From Auriscalpium vulgare (taxonomy: Eukaryota; Basidiomycota; Agaricomycetes; Russulales; Auriscalpiaceae), in assembly GCA_019915015.1 (NCBI GenBank), contig JAHBBC010000008.1, positions 186,001-250,000 of the forward strand: a stretch of DNA of 64,000 bases, given 5' to 3'. A program made the position numbers and the translations under genes. The notes below the pieces were generated by a model that was not told the DNA's origin, searched no databases, and saw only the letters and a program-made list of their open reading frames with translations. Below, piece by piece: positions 10,142-21,100 of the stretch. Each line of letters begins with the position of its first letter. Position 1 is the stretch's first letter.

Positions 10142-13100
10142 CTCCGAACTTTCCAGCGCTTCGGCCTCGTTTCCAGTCACCCCGAGGTGCCCGCACGTGG
10201 TTCGGTCGAGACCTTTCGGCCCATCAGCAGCAGACACGCCACAAAGTCGCTGCCGGACCAAGATCAGTGTAGTGAAACGCCCCGTGAGCGTATCTCCGAG
10301 ATGACCGGCTGCCACCCGGTACTTCCCTGTCTGATTCTCCCCCTCACTTATAGCGTTCCCGATTGATCCCCTCTATCGTCCCGACATTTCCGAGCCGAGG
10401 CGAACCGAGCCCGAAGCCATGGCTACCTTCCAAGCCACTTCGGGAGATCGTCCGCCACTCGCTGTAACTTCGGCTCGCGGTTATACGTTTGGCGCGCCTT
10501 GTACCGCTGAGGCGCGTCTCCACAATATCGTTCGTACTTCATCCTTCTGTATATCACATCATAGCGACAGCGCTGATCGTTTGTTTGGTATCCATTGTTC
10601 TCGTTCCCCATGAGAGCTCTCTCTCGCTACATATGCTCGTTCCGACCCACCTCGACTTGCGACACATGATCTTTATCCACTTCGCTCGTGTTTCGTCTCT
10701 GTACGCATCTACCTATGTTCGTTTCCGTACGATACGGTCTCGCACTCGTTGTAGCTTAAATACGACTCAATATCACACTGAATAACAAGTTACTTTCCCC
10801 CCTCATAGTCAGCATCTCGAAAGAGACGTTGCAAACCGCCCGCATCGACAGCTCTTACTGTCGTTGTACTCCCTCGTTCTCCTTACCGCCCGTAACCTCA
10901 CTTTCGACTACGCCGCACGCCCCAATACGCTCGCCTTCGACTTCGCTTTCGACCTTCGCCTTTCGCACCACGTACCCCAACTTCGCTTTCCGAACCTCGC
11001 TTTCCGAACCTCGCCTCTCGAACATCGCCGACCGAACCTCGCCTCTCGAACATCGCCATCGACAGACCTTCATCCACTTTGATATCACCTTCGAGGCCTC
11101 CTCAAGTTCAGGCCCACGACGAACGCGTTCCCCATTACACATCACTTTGTCCTCAAGCCGAAGTTGTCCGAAGTCACCCAACTACCCATCGCACCGATCA
11201 ACGTATGAAGCTGAACCTCGTGTTACGTCGATCTCTCTCTCTCTCCCTCCATCGTCATTCCGCGTTCCTCCGCGTCCAACTTCGGAGTTCGCTCGTCGCG
11301 GCTTCGTTTGTTCGTCACTTCGGTGACTCGTACGCTCACTCCTTCTCGTTTCCTGGTCCGGCGCACACGCCGAACCCTCATTCCGATCCGTATCCTCGTT
11401 ACGACCACGATCCACGTATTGGTGGAGTCACTTCGCGAACCTTTGGGAACGTGACGACTCGCTCGCACAACAACGCGGTACCACTGACAGCGCTCTAGGG
11501 ATAGGAAACTACCCATATCCGCCCTACTACCGTCTGGTGCCCATCACCGGGCACCACATGCCACGTCCCCCACCGTGGGCAACTAAATGGACCAACGGCG
11601 GGTCCGGACAGGCGTCCTCATCCAGCTCCGCGCCGCCGTCCCGCGGGTATCCCGTCGACGACCGCTACTCGCCGCTGGCGCCCCCGCGCAAGTGCAAATA
11701 CCCGGACGGGGAGCCCCCGCTCGAACCTGCGTATAACAGCCCGGTATTGTACGACGGCACGCGCGATCTCGCACACGCCGGGGTCGGGGCCCGTGCCCGC
11801 GAGCGCGCTGTACCGCGGGATGCAGATGCGGACGCAGACGCTGTCGCCGGACGCCCGCAACTCGCCGCGCCAGCGATACGGCGGCCCGTTGGCATCATCG
11901 CAGCGACATGGCCGAGGGTCCCGAGTGATGGCGGTCCGCCGTGCAAGATGAAGGTGGACATGTGCAATGGATTTATAATAGGTAAAATCGATCGCGGTGA
12001 TGAGATGAACCCTGGGGAAGGCCTGGGGAACGTTGATAGAAATGGAGGGAGCGAGCAGCCAACCGCTGGCCCAAGAGGTGGTGGATCGGAGGAAGGAACC
12101 AAGATCGCAACCGTGACCCGAACAAAACCACCCAGGACCCCACGGGTCCTGGCCTCTCTTCTTAGCCTATCTGCCCCGCATTACCCGACCGTCGTACGAC
12201 GCGCCCTCTCGTGTTGGTAGGCGTCTTTGTCCGTTCGCGGCCGCCGTCGTGAGTTCCGTGCGAGTCGCCGTGTAGCACCGACCGTCCGACCCGACCGTCT
12301 TCATCCGTACCGTCCGTAGCCGCTATCCTATAACATAAACGTCAGTCACAAATGCCCTACCACACTGTATCACTCCAGTCTGCGGTTGGGTCTGGGCAGC
12401 GTGGCCCGTAGTGTCGCGGTGAGAGTGCGACCCAATGGCCGGTCCCGTCCCGCTGCCTAAGTCATCTTGCCGGCCTAGTCGGTTTCGGTCGCGTCTAGCA
12501 GAGGTCGCTACGTTGTGGAAATGAAAGGTGTAGTCCCGGGTGTAGGCCCCGAGGTCCAAAAGTGTCTATACAAGAGCTCAAATCGCATCTATATACCGCT
12601 GCTTCGTCAGCTCTGCCACGGTCCGTGCACTCGCGCCCTGCTAAGTCTCGCCTCTCCATGGTACGCCTCCCTACACTGCCTCATTCTCGCAGCTGTGTCG
12701 CCTTGCCTCAGGAGTAGCGCATGGTGGTTGTGTTGGTGCCTCGACGCCCCACGGGGGTCTCGGGGGTGTGTGTCCGTCTGTAGCGGTGCGATCGGCCCGT
12801 TTCGGTGCCTGTAGCGCGGCGGGTCCCATCAGCGGCAACGTGGCTCTTGCTCCCGTTCCTCCTTGGTGGCCAACACAATACATGGGTGTCTTGCACTGCG
12901 GTTTCTTTTTGCTTCACGCTTACTGCTGTCACACTGTTTTGTCAGTCTGCTACTTGTTTGTTGATTGGTTTTGTCATATTTTGTACTTCATTTGCTTGGT
13001 GGTCACTCAGTGTATTTCTGCTTCGCCGATTATTAACATGTCTCTGCAGGAGTAAGATAGGTATTAATGTAATGTGATGCAGTTTGAAATGTGGTGCAGC

Positions 13101-13317
13101 CTGAGTCTGCACTGACCTCGAGGGGACGACCTTGCCCTTTATGTGCCTGCATGCAATTTCACTATCACCTTTGCTGGCTGTGTGCCGCCAAGAGCCTTCT
13201 GCACCACTGTCATGCTCCATGCCTTTCTACCATTGGTCAAACAAATCTGCACACTAGTGCTCATGGCCTAGTCAATTAGGGATGTGTAAAAGGTGGTAAG
13301 CATGAGGATATGGAATA
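10142..13317. other. No convincing gene; biased, pyrimidine-rich sequence
   Basis: About 10.4-11.5 kb is rich in TTCG and CGAAC words, and its open frames are Ser/Arg/Thr-rich. A frame from 11537 encodes a Pro/Ser-rich N-terminus, but around 11750 the more protein-like reading moves to another frame; I treat it as a possible decayed gene and do not call it. From 12.2 to 13.3 kb I see no domain or splice structure. Confidence 0.3.
10981..11060 (+). repeat. Short tandem repeat, CCGAACCTCG-based
   Basis: CCGAACCTCGC recurs three times, and the longer unit CTCTCGAACATCGCC occurs twice, about 27 bp apart. It lies within the TTCG-rich stretch. Confidence 0.5.
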
Positions 13318-13819
13318 CTGTACCATTTTGGTTGTAGGCTCGCAGGGGTCGCCGCGTGACCAAAAATTGCGTAGGCTTGTTTGACCTCCCAGGCTTGCAG
13401 ACCAGGGTGACGCGTGACAATCAAAATTAATAGGCTCGAATCTTGAATTCAAGCGCAGAACAATGGGTCATAAGTACTGCATTAAGTGTCCGTAGCTACG
13501 CAGCCACTCGAGTATGAGACACAGATGTAGGTTAACTTACACAGCGGCTGGTTTGGGGCCCAGCTATGGTACAAAGTAAGCAAAATTGAAGCACAAACAC
13601 ACAGAGAGCAAGTAGCAGAATTTGTTCCTTGTTTTGCACTACAATACAAGCTACAATTGGCATACATACATGGGCAGTGGTAGAAAGCAAAAAATCAACC
13701 TTGTCTAGCTACGGGGGAAATTGGCTCGCAGGCCACCGTTATGCGTGACCAAGTCACCTATAGGCTCGGCTCGCAGGGCCCCGTTATGTGTCACGCAAGC
13801 CTAAAACCGAAATGGTACA
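13318..13819. mobile_element. MITE with ~23-bp terminal inverted repeats and TA duplication
   Basis: The left end reads CTGTACCATTTTGGTTGTAG. The right end reverse-complemented reads CTGTACCATTTCGGTTTTAG, with two mismatches over these 20 bp. TA flanks both ends, as expected of a Tc1/mariner-type target duplication. The ~500-bp interior has no coding capacity. It holds internal copies of a GGCTCGCAGG...CGTGACC motif on both sides, which act as subterminal repeats. It lies about 170 bp beyond the 3' end of the TPR-CHAT gene. Confidence 0.6.
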
Positions 13820-13987
13820 GTAGCTTTAGCCCATATTCAAAAAGTACACCAGAGGAAACATAAGGTACTGGTCACTACCTTCCCTAGCCAACTCCCACAA
13901 TGTGGCCCTGCCTTATGATTAACCTGGAAAAGGAAAAGTAAGTATCCTGTGAGGAAAGTATTTATCATTGACTCACCAGCAAAACTT

Positions 13988-16900
13988 TCATGCACCGACA
14001 TGAACAAGGGGCACCCAGCAATGCAAGGCTTTGAGTTCCTCATTTCTCCTCATCTTTTTTGTCACAGCCTTGAGAACTTTGGCAGCATCTTTGAAGTCAA
14101 TTGGTTTATTTTGGTTCTCCAGGTGCAGCATTTTTTTGTAGAACTCTTTTGCCAAGATTGGGCCAATATTGTCATCCATGGCCCACAGTGTACCAACAAC
14201 ACCTCTGAAGCCACAGAATTGCATACCAGCTGCCAGACTTATCCCTTCATCAGGAGTATTGTCTTGGTCAACAGCTGCAGTGTGACAAGCAGACAGAACA
14301 GCTAGCTCAGCATTTGGCAAGTTGGCTTGCAGGAGATCAAGTATAGTAAACCTAGCATTGTCATGCAGCTCAAATGACGACTTGAATGGCTGCTTTGCAT
14401 CTAAATGTCCATGGGAAGCAAAGTGAATCCAAGGGGCTTTTGCAAGACTGTCTAACATGGCATCCTGAGTGACTTCACTTCCTATGAGCTTTTGTACATC
14501 ACAGCCCACATTCTGCATGACATCAATCTCTTTGTAGACCTTTTCCAAAGAGCTTGTTGCTATAGCAAGGATTTTTGGTACAGTTCCTCTCTCTTTCACA
14601 TTGATGCCTTCTCTAGCTCTGATCAGTGAGCTAAGAGTGGAAGTATATGAGTGAATATATCTCTGTGAGAGTTGCTGCTGTGGATCTGTGTGTTCCTTGA
14701 ATGGCTGTGCTGCATGTATGGGTAGAGTGCACAGCTTTCCTGATAAACACCACCAAATTCTAGAATTCTTGGCAAAACCCAGCTCATCCAACTTTTGGAA
14801 GATGTGACATACAATATACTTCCAGAGATGACTTAGGACTGCATGAATGGTGTTATCCTTACAAGCATCATCATGTGCCAGTGATGAACTCTCTGTGGGA
14901 TCATTGGAAAGATGTCCTAATTTCAATCCTGTTGCCAACCAACCAACAATGTTGAATACTGTGCCTTTGGAAGTGTCTGGCAAGGGCACATTGATAGGGT
15001 CAAAATCAACACCATAGAGAATCAGAGCATCTGAGCGATGACCAGAAATATTGACCAGAATGACAGGCCCCTCTGAAGCAACTCTTCTAATGCTTGAGAA
15101 GGATGGAATGGTCAAAAATGTCTCATATCCTGGTACACCTTGTATTTTTTTGACAATATCATGCCACCTTTCATTTAGCTTTCTCTTTCTTGTCAATTGC
15201 TTTTCTACAATATGACTGCTTGAAGACTCAGACCTAGCATCATAGGTAGTTGTCAATTGATCTAACTGCCGAGTGATATATTGAAACTGTTCAGCAAGCA
15301 CTGCATTGTCAATCTTCAACTGCACAATTGGGTCTCTATAGTCTCTCATTTTGGACCATAAAATACCCCTCCCTTGCTCCCAGACCTCAACTGCTTCTGT
15401 CAAGTCTCCACTCTCAATTGCCCATGACACAGCATTTGACACCAACTCAGAAGCTCCTTTAGCATTCTGAAAGAAATTGTGCTGTAGCTCTGGGTTAGGA
15501 AATATAGTCAAACACTGTTCAAGAAGTAGTAGAGCCTTTCGATGGGCAATTCCAGCAGACTTGTGCTTGTACTGATAGGCCAGTCTGGTCCATGTGAGAG
15601 TACATCTTAAACGCATTTTGGCGCTAGCATAGGTATAATCACTCGCAAGTTCAAATTTATGCCATGCTTCATCTGATATATTAGAGCCAAATTGACTGTC
15701 TCGCTTGATGAGACAAACACCAAGGCCTTGAAGGCTATGTATAACGTCTGGATGCCCCTCATGACTATGCACTACATATGCTTGAGTGTAGATGGACATA
15801 GCCTCCTCCAGATCTGGGATTCTGCCCAGCTGCTCAAATCGGGTCTTCACAGCATTTGCCAAGCTAATGAGACTTGATAAGTGACCAGGATGACCTGGAG
15901 GTGTCAAATCCAAGGCTTCTCTGTGCAACAAAATGGCCTCCTCTAGATCTGGCATTTTGACCAGCTGCATAAACTGGGTCTGCAGAGCACCTCCCAGGTT
16001 AATGAGACTTGCTGAGCGCATAGGATGACCTGGAGGTACAAAATCCAAGGCTTCTCTGTGCAGCAAAATGGCCTCCTCCAGATCTGGCATTCTGCCCAGC
16101 TGCTCAAATCGGGTCTTCACAGCATTTGCCAGGTTATTGAGACTCCCTGAGCGCATAGGATGACCCGGAGGTGTCAAATCCAAGGCTTCCCTGTGTAGCA
16201 AAATGGCCTCCTCCAGATTTGGTATTATGCCTAGTTGCGCAGACTGGGTCTGTATATCAGTTGCCAGATTATGGAGACTCTGGAGGTGCCTAGGATGACC
16301 TGGAGGTGTCAACTTCAAGGCTTCTCTGCGCAGCAAAATGGCCTCATCAAAATCTTCCATTCTTCCCATCTGCTCAAACTGGGTCTGCAAATCTGTTGCC
16401 AGGTTATTGAGACACAATGAGTGCATAGCATGACCTGGAGGTGTCAAATCCAAGGCTTCTCTGTGCAGCAGAACGGCTTCCTTTAGATCTGGCATTCTGC
16501 CCAGCTGGTCAAACCGGGTCTTCACAGCAATTGCCAGATTATTGAGACTCGCTGAGTGCATAGGATGACCTGGAGGTGTCAAATCCAAGGTTTCTCTCTG
16601 CAGCAAAATGGCTTCCTCCAGATCTGGCATTTTGCCCAGCTGCTGAAACTGGGTCATCATAGCACGTGCTAGGTTATTGAGACTCATTGATCGATCAGAA
16701 TGACCCGGAGGTGTCAAATCCAAGGCTTCTCTGTGCAGCAAAATGGCCTCCTTCAGGTCTGGTATTCTACCTAGATGCTCAAACTGGGCGTGTACAGCTG
16801 TTGCCAGGTTATTGAGATCCACTGAGCGTTTAGGATGACCTGGAGGTGTCAAATCCAAGGCTTCTCTGCGCAGCAAAATGGCCTCCTCCAGATCTGGCAT

Positions 16901-17962
16901 TCTGCCCAGCTGCTTGAACCGGGTCTTCATAGCATTTGCCAGGTTATCGAGAGTCACTAAGCGCAAAGGATGGCCTGGAGATGTCAAATCCAAGGCTTTC
17001 CTACGCAGCAAAATGGCCTCCTCCAGATCTGGCATTCTTCCCAGCTGCTCAAACTGGGTATTCATGGCATTTGCCAAATTATGGAGACTCCATAAGCGAA
17101 TAGGATGACCTGGAGGTCTCAATTTCAGAGCCTCTCTGTGCAGCACAATAGCCTCCTCCAGGTCTGACATTCTGCCCAGCTGCTCAAAACGAGCCTTCAC
17201 AGCATTTGCCAGGCTATAGAGACTCCCTGAGTGATTAGGATGACCTGGAGGTGTCAAATGCAAGGCTTCTCTGTGCAGCAAAATGGCCTCCTCCAGATCT
17301 GGCATTCTGCCCAGCTGCTCAAACTGGATCATCACTGCATTTGCCAGGTTATTGAGACTTGCTGAGCGAATAGGATGACCTGGAGGTGTCAAATCCAAGG
17401 CTTCTGTGAGTAGCAAAATGGCCTCTTCTAGATCTGGCATTCTGCCCAGCTGCTCAAACTGGGTCAGCACAGCACTTGCCAGGTGAATGAGACTCAATGA
17501 GCGACTAGGATGACCTGGTGGTGTCAAACCCAAGGCTTCTCTATGCAGCAAAATGGCCTCCTCCAGAAATGGCATTCCACCTAGCTGTTCAAACTGCATC
17601 ATCACAGTGTTTGCCAGGCTATTAAGACTTGATGAGCGGTCAGGATGACCCAGCGGTCTTAAATCCAATGCTTTTCTGTACAGCAAAATGGCTTCCTGCA
17701 GATCTGGCATTCTGCCCAGCTGCTCAAACTGGGTCTGCAAAGCACTTGCCAGGATATCAAGAATCTCTGAGTGACTAGGATGACCTTTTTGAAACAACTC
17801 CAAAGTGTTTCTGTACAGCAGAATAGCATCCTCCAGATCTCGTATGTTGCCCCATAATTGATACTGGGTCATTATAGAGTTTGCCAGCATGTATAGCCTT
17901 CTTGCCCTGTCCGGATGACTCGAAGGCCACAATTCTAGCGCCAATTTCACTGGGTATGACAT
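13988..17962 (-). CDS. TPR-CHAT protein (putative caspase-like protease with repeat array)
   Basis: A single exon encodes 1,324 residues. The start at 17962 follows an in-frame stop 30 bp upstream. Residues 41-715 are 15 tandem repeats of exactly 45 residues, consensus-like PDLEEAILLHREALDLTPPG then HP, a SLNNLANAV-type helix and a RFEQLGRM-type end. A degenerate repeat lies on each side. These are TPR-type helical repeats that normally form a binding superhelix. A linker of helices leads to a CHAT domain near residues 1000-1324. Its His-Cys dyad is visible as FASHGH (His about 1184-1186) and LSACHTA (Cys about 1226), followed by GVVGTLWAMDD and a PLVHVGA end typical of the family. CHAT domains are separase/caspase-like cysteine peptidases. 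No N-terminal effector or NTPase domain is visible. The protein appears intact. A role in sensing or cell death is inferred from the architecture only. Confidence 0.85.
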   Translation of the reverse strand: MSYPVKLALELWPSSHPDRARRLYMLANSIMTQYQLWGNIRDLEDAILLYRNTLELFQKGHPSHSEILDILASALQTQFEQLGRMPDLQEAILLYRKALDLRPLGHPDRSSSLNSLANTVMMQFEQLGGMPFLEEAILLHREALGLTPPGHPSRSLSLIHLASAVLTQFEQLGRMPDLEEAILLLTEALDLTPPGHPIRSASLNNLANAVMIQFEQLGRMPDLEEAILLHREALHLTPPGHPNHSGSLYSLANAVKARFEQLGRMSDLEEAIVLHREALKLRPPGHPIRLWSLHNLANAMNTQFEQLGRMPDLEEAILLRRKALDLTSPGHPLRLVTLDNLANAMKTRFKQLGRMPDLEEAILLRREALDLTPPGHPKRSVDLNNLATAVHAQFEHLGRIPDLKEAILLHREALDLTPPGHSDRSMSLNNLARAMMTQFQQLGKMPDLEEAILLQRETLDLTPPGHPMHSASLNNLAIAVKTRFDQLGRMPDLKEAVLLHREALDLTPPGHAMHSLCLNNLATDLQTQFEQMGRMEDFDEAILLRREALKLTPPGHPRHLQSLHNLATDIQTQSAQLGIIPNLEEAILLHREALDLTPPGHPMRSGSLNNLANAVKTRFEQLGRMPDLEEAILLHREALDFVPPGHPMRSASLINLGGALQTQFMQLVKMPDLEEAILLHREALDLTPPGHPGHLSSLISLANAVKTRFEQLGRIPDLEEAMSIYTQAYVVHSHEGHPDVIHSLQGLGVCLIKRDSQFGSNISDEAWHKFELASDYTYASAKMRLRCTLTWTRLAYQYKHKSAGIAHRKALLLLEQCLTIFPNPELQHNFFQNAKGASELVSNAVSWAIESGDLTEAVEVWEQGRGILWSKMRDYRDPIVQLKIDNAVLAEQFQYITRQLDQLTTTYDARSESSSSHIVEKQLTRKRKLNERWHDIVKKIQGVPGYETFLTIPSFSSIRRVASEGPVILVNISGHRSDALILYGVDFDPINVPLPDTSKGTVFNIVGWLATGLKLGHLSNDPTESSSLAHDDACKDNTIHAVLSHLWKYIVCHIFQKLDELGFAKNSRIWWCLSGKLCTLPIHAAQPFKEHTDPQQQLSQRYIHSYTSTLSSLIRAREGINVKERGTVPKILAIATSSLEKVYKEIDVMQNVGCDVQKLIGSEVTQDAMLDSLAKAPWIHFASHGHLDAKQPFKSSFELHDNARFTILDLLQANLPNAELAVLSACHTAAVDQDNTPDEGISLAAGMQFCGFRGVVGTLWAMDDNIGPILAKEFYKKMLHLENQNKPIDFKDAAKVLKAVTKKMRRNEELKALHCWVPLVHVGA
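15818..17842 (-). repeat. 135-bp tandem coding repeats in the TPR-CHAT gene
   Basis: Fifteen in-frame units of 135 bp, each containing GAGGCCATTTTGCTG-like and CCAGGTCATCC-like segments on the coding strand. Internal units are highly similar in DNA, with differences concentrated at a few codon positions. This suggests repeat exchange or recent amplification. Confidence 0.85.
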
Positions 17963-18073
17963 GTCTTCAGGGGAGGTAACTACTTGTTAGGGTGACTTCA
18001 CAGACAACTTGGAATACTGACTGTGGCAGTGTCTCTGATAGATGCCTTTTCTCAGAATGTAGAGTTTGACTGC

Positions 18074-18138
18074 CTGGAAAGAGCAATCAGTGTGAGATTG
18101 ATTTCCGACGCAGCGATCGGAGGAAGCAACTTACAGCG
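18074..18138 (-). other. Possible 5'-UTR intron of the TPR-CHAT gene
   Basis: The minus strand has a canonical donor (GCT then GTAAGTTGC) at 18138 and a pyrimidine-preceded acceptor (CTCTTTCCAG) at 18074. This leaves a short non-coding exon before the start codon. No open frame joins it to the coding exon, so it would be a leader intron. Confidence 0.35.
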
Positions 18139-21100
18139 ACGAGATGGTGGTTGAGGGCAAAGAGGCAGCGCACTGCCTTATCGATCCGATCGGACCCTCA
18201 TCATTTATTGGCACGCAGTCAGTTCCGAACGCGTTGGCGCTTTCGCGCGACTTGCCCGGGCGACAACATTTGGTTGCAGACCGGCTCTTCATCACAGCAC
18301 ATCCATTCCACCTCTTGTCGCTTCCAAACCTCAAGATCGTAGAGCCCAAGCCATGTTCGCGCATCGAACGACGTGTTCCGAAGATTCGTGTCAACCCGCA
18401 CATCTGCCTTAACCTCGTCTCTCGCCTGACGGGAAAGCAAGAATACTAGGGGGTTTGCATGAGCACGGCGGGAGGATATGAGATGGCATGCGATGGCCCG
18501 GGTGCTCTGGTGAGCCTGCGTGTCAGTAGCAGTCCAGATCGAGACGCTCACTGGCTGCCAACACCATACAGTGTTCGTGACTGAAAGCCGATGCTCAACA
18601 ATGGTTGACTTCTCGAGTCTTCTTCGCCTGCTTCGACAGCATAGACTGGTTAGACCGCCTCTATTATCCATCTCATTCCTTGTCATTGCCAATCACAGCG
18701 TCTCCGACAGTGTCAACGTGCCTTCCCGCGACCGCCACATCGCGCTCGAGGTGCAGTCACACCCCCCAATCCCTCCATGATCCCTCGCCGCGCTCGTGGT
18801 AGCACTGTCTAGAGGCTCCGCTGCTCTGTAAAGAATCGCATCTCAACGCCCTTACCCGTCGAGCCGTCATCCAAGCCGCCTGCCTCGCACGACGCAGCGA
18901 TTGCGCCCGAGTTCAAGACCATCGCGCGAGATTCTTGACGGGGACCTAGCCCTGTGGTCGTACCATTCTGACAGTTACGTCGTTTAACACGCATGGAATC
19001 CATTCACTGTGTTCCCGTGGCGCGCAACACAGTTGCAATATACTGCAGTGTGCCGCCAGCCATGGCAAACGACGTTGACAGTACTGACTGGGCGGAATCG
19101 TGTTCAATTGTTTTCTATACGTAACCTCTTTCGATTGTCATTCAATTGACTAGTCCATACGGTGTTCCATGCGTACAACCGTGTTAATATAAAGTGACGA
19201 GCCATCCGTCGCCGCGACGCAGCGGAGACGAACGGCAGCCCACCGTCCGTCGATGCGCTCATCGGGCGCGTCGCTATGGGCTCGCTCCTCGCTATCGAAG
19301 CCGGGGCAGTACTCGGCGACATCCGAGTCGCCCACCGCACGCGACTCCACTGGTTGAGGAAGTCGCTGTACGAGCCGTGGCCAGTCGAATTGCCGATTGC
19401 GAGCACGAAGCGCCCTCCGTCGTTGAAGTTGATGGATGGGTGGACACGCAGTCGATCAGGGCCGTTGGTGTTGACGAGACGTGCGTGTCGGCCTGGCGGG
19501 CTGCGAGTAAGGCTAGAAGGTGAGATTGGTGGCGATCTGGGACAACGCACCAGTCAAACAGCGCGAAGGTAAGGACCTGCGCTTCGAACGTGGAATTGGA
19601 GTTGCGGAGGTACGGGCTGCTCGGTTGCGTCGTGTTGCAACTCGAGCTCACTGCAGACAGATCAGTCTCGCGTCTGAAACATGCCAATTGAGTACGCACT
19701 TATTATGATGGTTGTGCACCGCGTGGGCGCTGGAGCCGCTAGGGGCCACTATGAAGTCTAATTTATCGCTCGAGTGTTAGCGACACACAGTGGCTCCGCA
19801 GGTCGAGCACGCACCACCAGCCGTTGAGCACGGGCAGTCGGGGCAGGCATCCTGGATCTAGAAGACACTGAAGGGAGAGCTGGAGGGTACTAGGTACTAA
19901 GGTAGGGAGAGGGTAGGGGAGGGAGAGAAGCGACGGTGGTGGCGCGTGTCAGCGGCTCCGCGCGTAGCGGCCAGCGGCCCGAAAACCCGACCGTGTACTT
20001 CCTTCGCTCGTCCGACTCCTTGCAACGCGGGAGCGACCCATGCTGTGAGTACCTCATCATATCTCACCCTCAGTTTTATGGACGCGTAGACCAAAGGAGA
20101 ACCTACGAGAAGGCACAGTAATGGACACAATCGACGAGAGCGATGTCGCTATGCGGCCCTGCGGGAATGGGTGAAAGCAACGATTGGCAGAGAATCCATG
20201 GACTGGTGCGTGTTCTCTTGTGCGGTCTCCTCTTTGCTAACTTCTCGCAGTTGTGTCTAGCATCCCTACCATCTCCCTTGCCGTCGCAAGACATTGCATG
20301 AACCCCGCCTCGCGTCACCCTCCGTTGCCGACCGCGCGTGCTGCTCCCAGAAAGCCCTGCGACGTGGAAACAGGATCCAACGCCCGAAGCGCGACGTGTC
20401 AAATGGGCTCCTGCGTCTGAGCACCAAGTCAATAACGAGCGTCCGCGATTACAGTCATTCCCGCCCTCTACTCTACGCTGACACCTCGCTCGAGTGCCTC
20501 ACCCAACCCGAACTCCCCTCCCACTGTTTCCGCTCAACTCCAGTTCCTCCCTGAAAGAACCAGAAACCGGTACCTCCACACTTAGTCACTCTCAAGCAGA
20601 CGGTGAAGTCTTGCGAGCGACCGTGACGGATCTCCAGAAGGCTATCGGCCGCAAGGAAGACCACGACGGCTCGCAGACCTCCAAATTTTAGAGCACGCAC
20701 GATGATACGACGAACTACGAAACGGGGCACAGTGAGGACGCCGACGATGGCGACGTTGCCTTCTGCTAGAACACGCCCCGCGGGCCGTGCGCGGAGGCCG
20801 CTGCACAGGATGCTGCCAACTACCGGAGCTCCTTGCTGCGCGCTGTGCTCATCGACGTGGAGTTGAGCGACGAGAGCGATGGCGAAGACGGACCATCACC
20901 ACCCGGGCTCGGGACGTCAACGGCACTCGCAAATCCCGGAGGAAGACGAGAACGATGTTGCAAAAAAAGAATTTCGCCGACAGTGGACGAGTCGTCGCGG
21001 GCTAGTCGCCTACTCTGGAGCCCATGAATATACCCACGGCAACCCAGTCCACCTTCCATACTATCCTACCATCGAGACCTCTGCCCTGGTCGTCGAGAGT

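Noticed and set aside
11537..12220. Pro/Ser-rich 227-residue open frame
   Set aside because: The protein-like part changes frame around 11750, and there is no domain, splice support or homologous copy in the window.
15818..17842. Regular 135-bp repeats suggesting a CRISPR-like or satellite array
   Set aside because: Units are in frame, encode TPR-type helices and have no spacers; they are coding repeats.
13988..17962. A type III-E CRISPR-associated TPR-CHAT system
   Set aside because: There is no effector nuclease or repeat-spacer array nearby, and the gene is clearly in a fungal setting; only the domain pair is shared.
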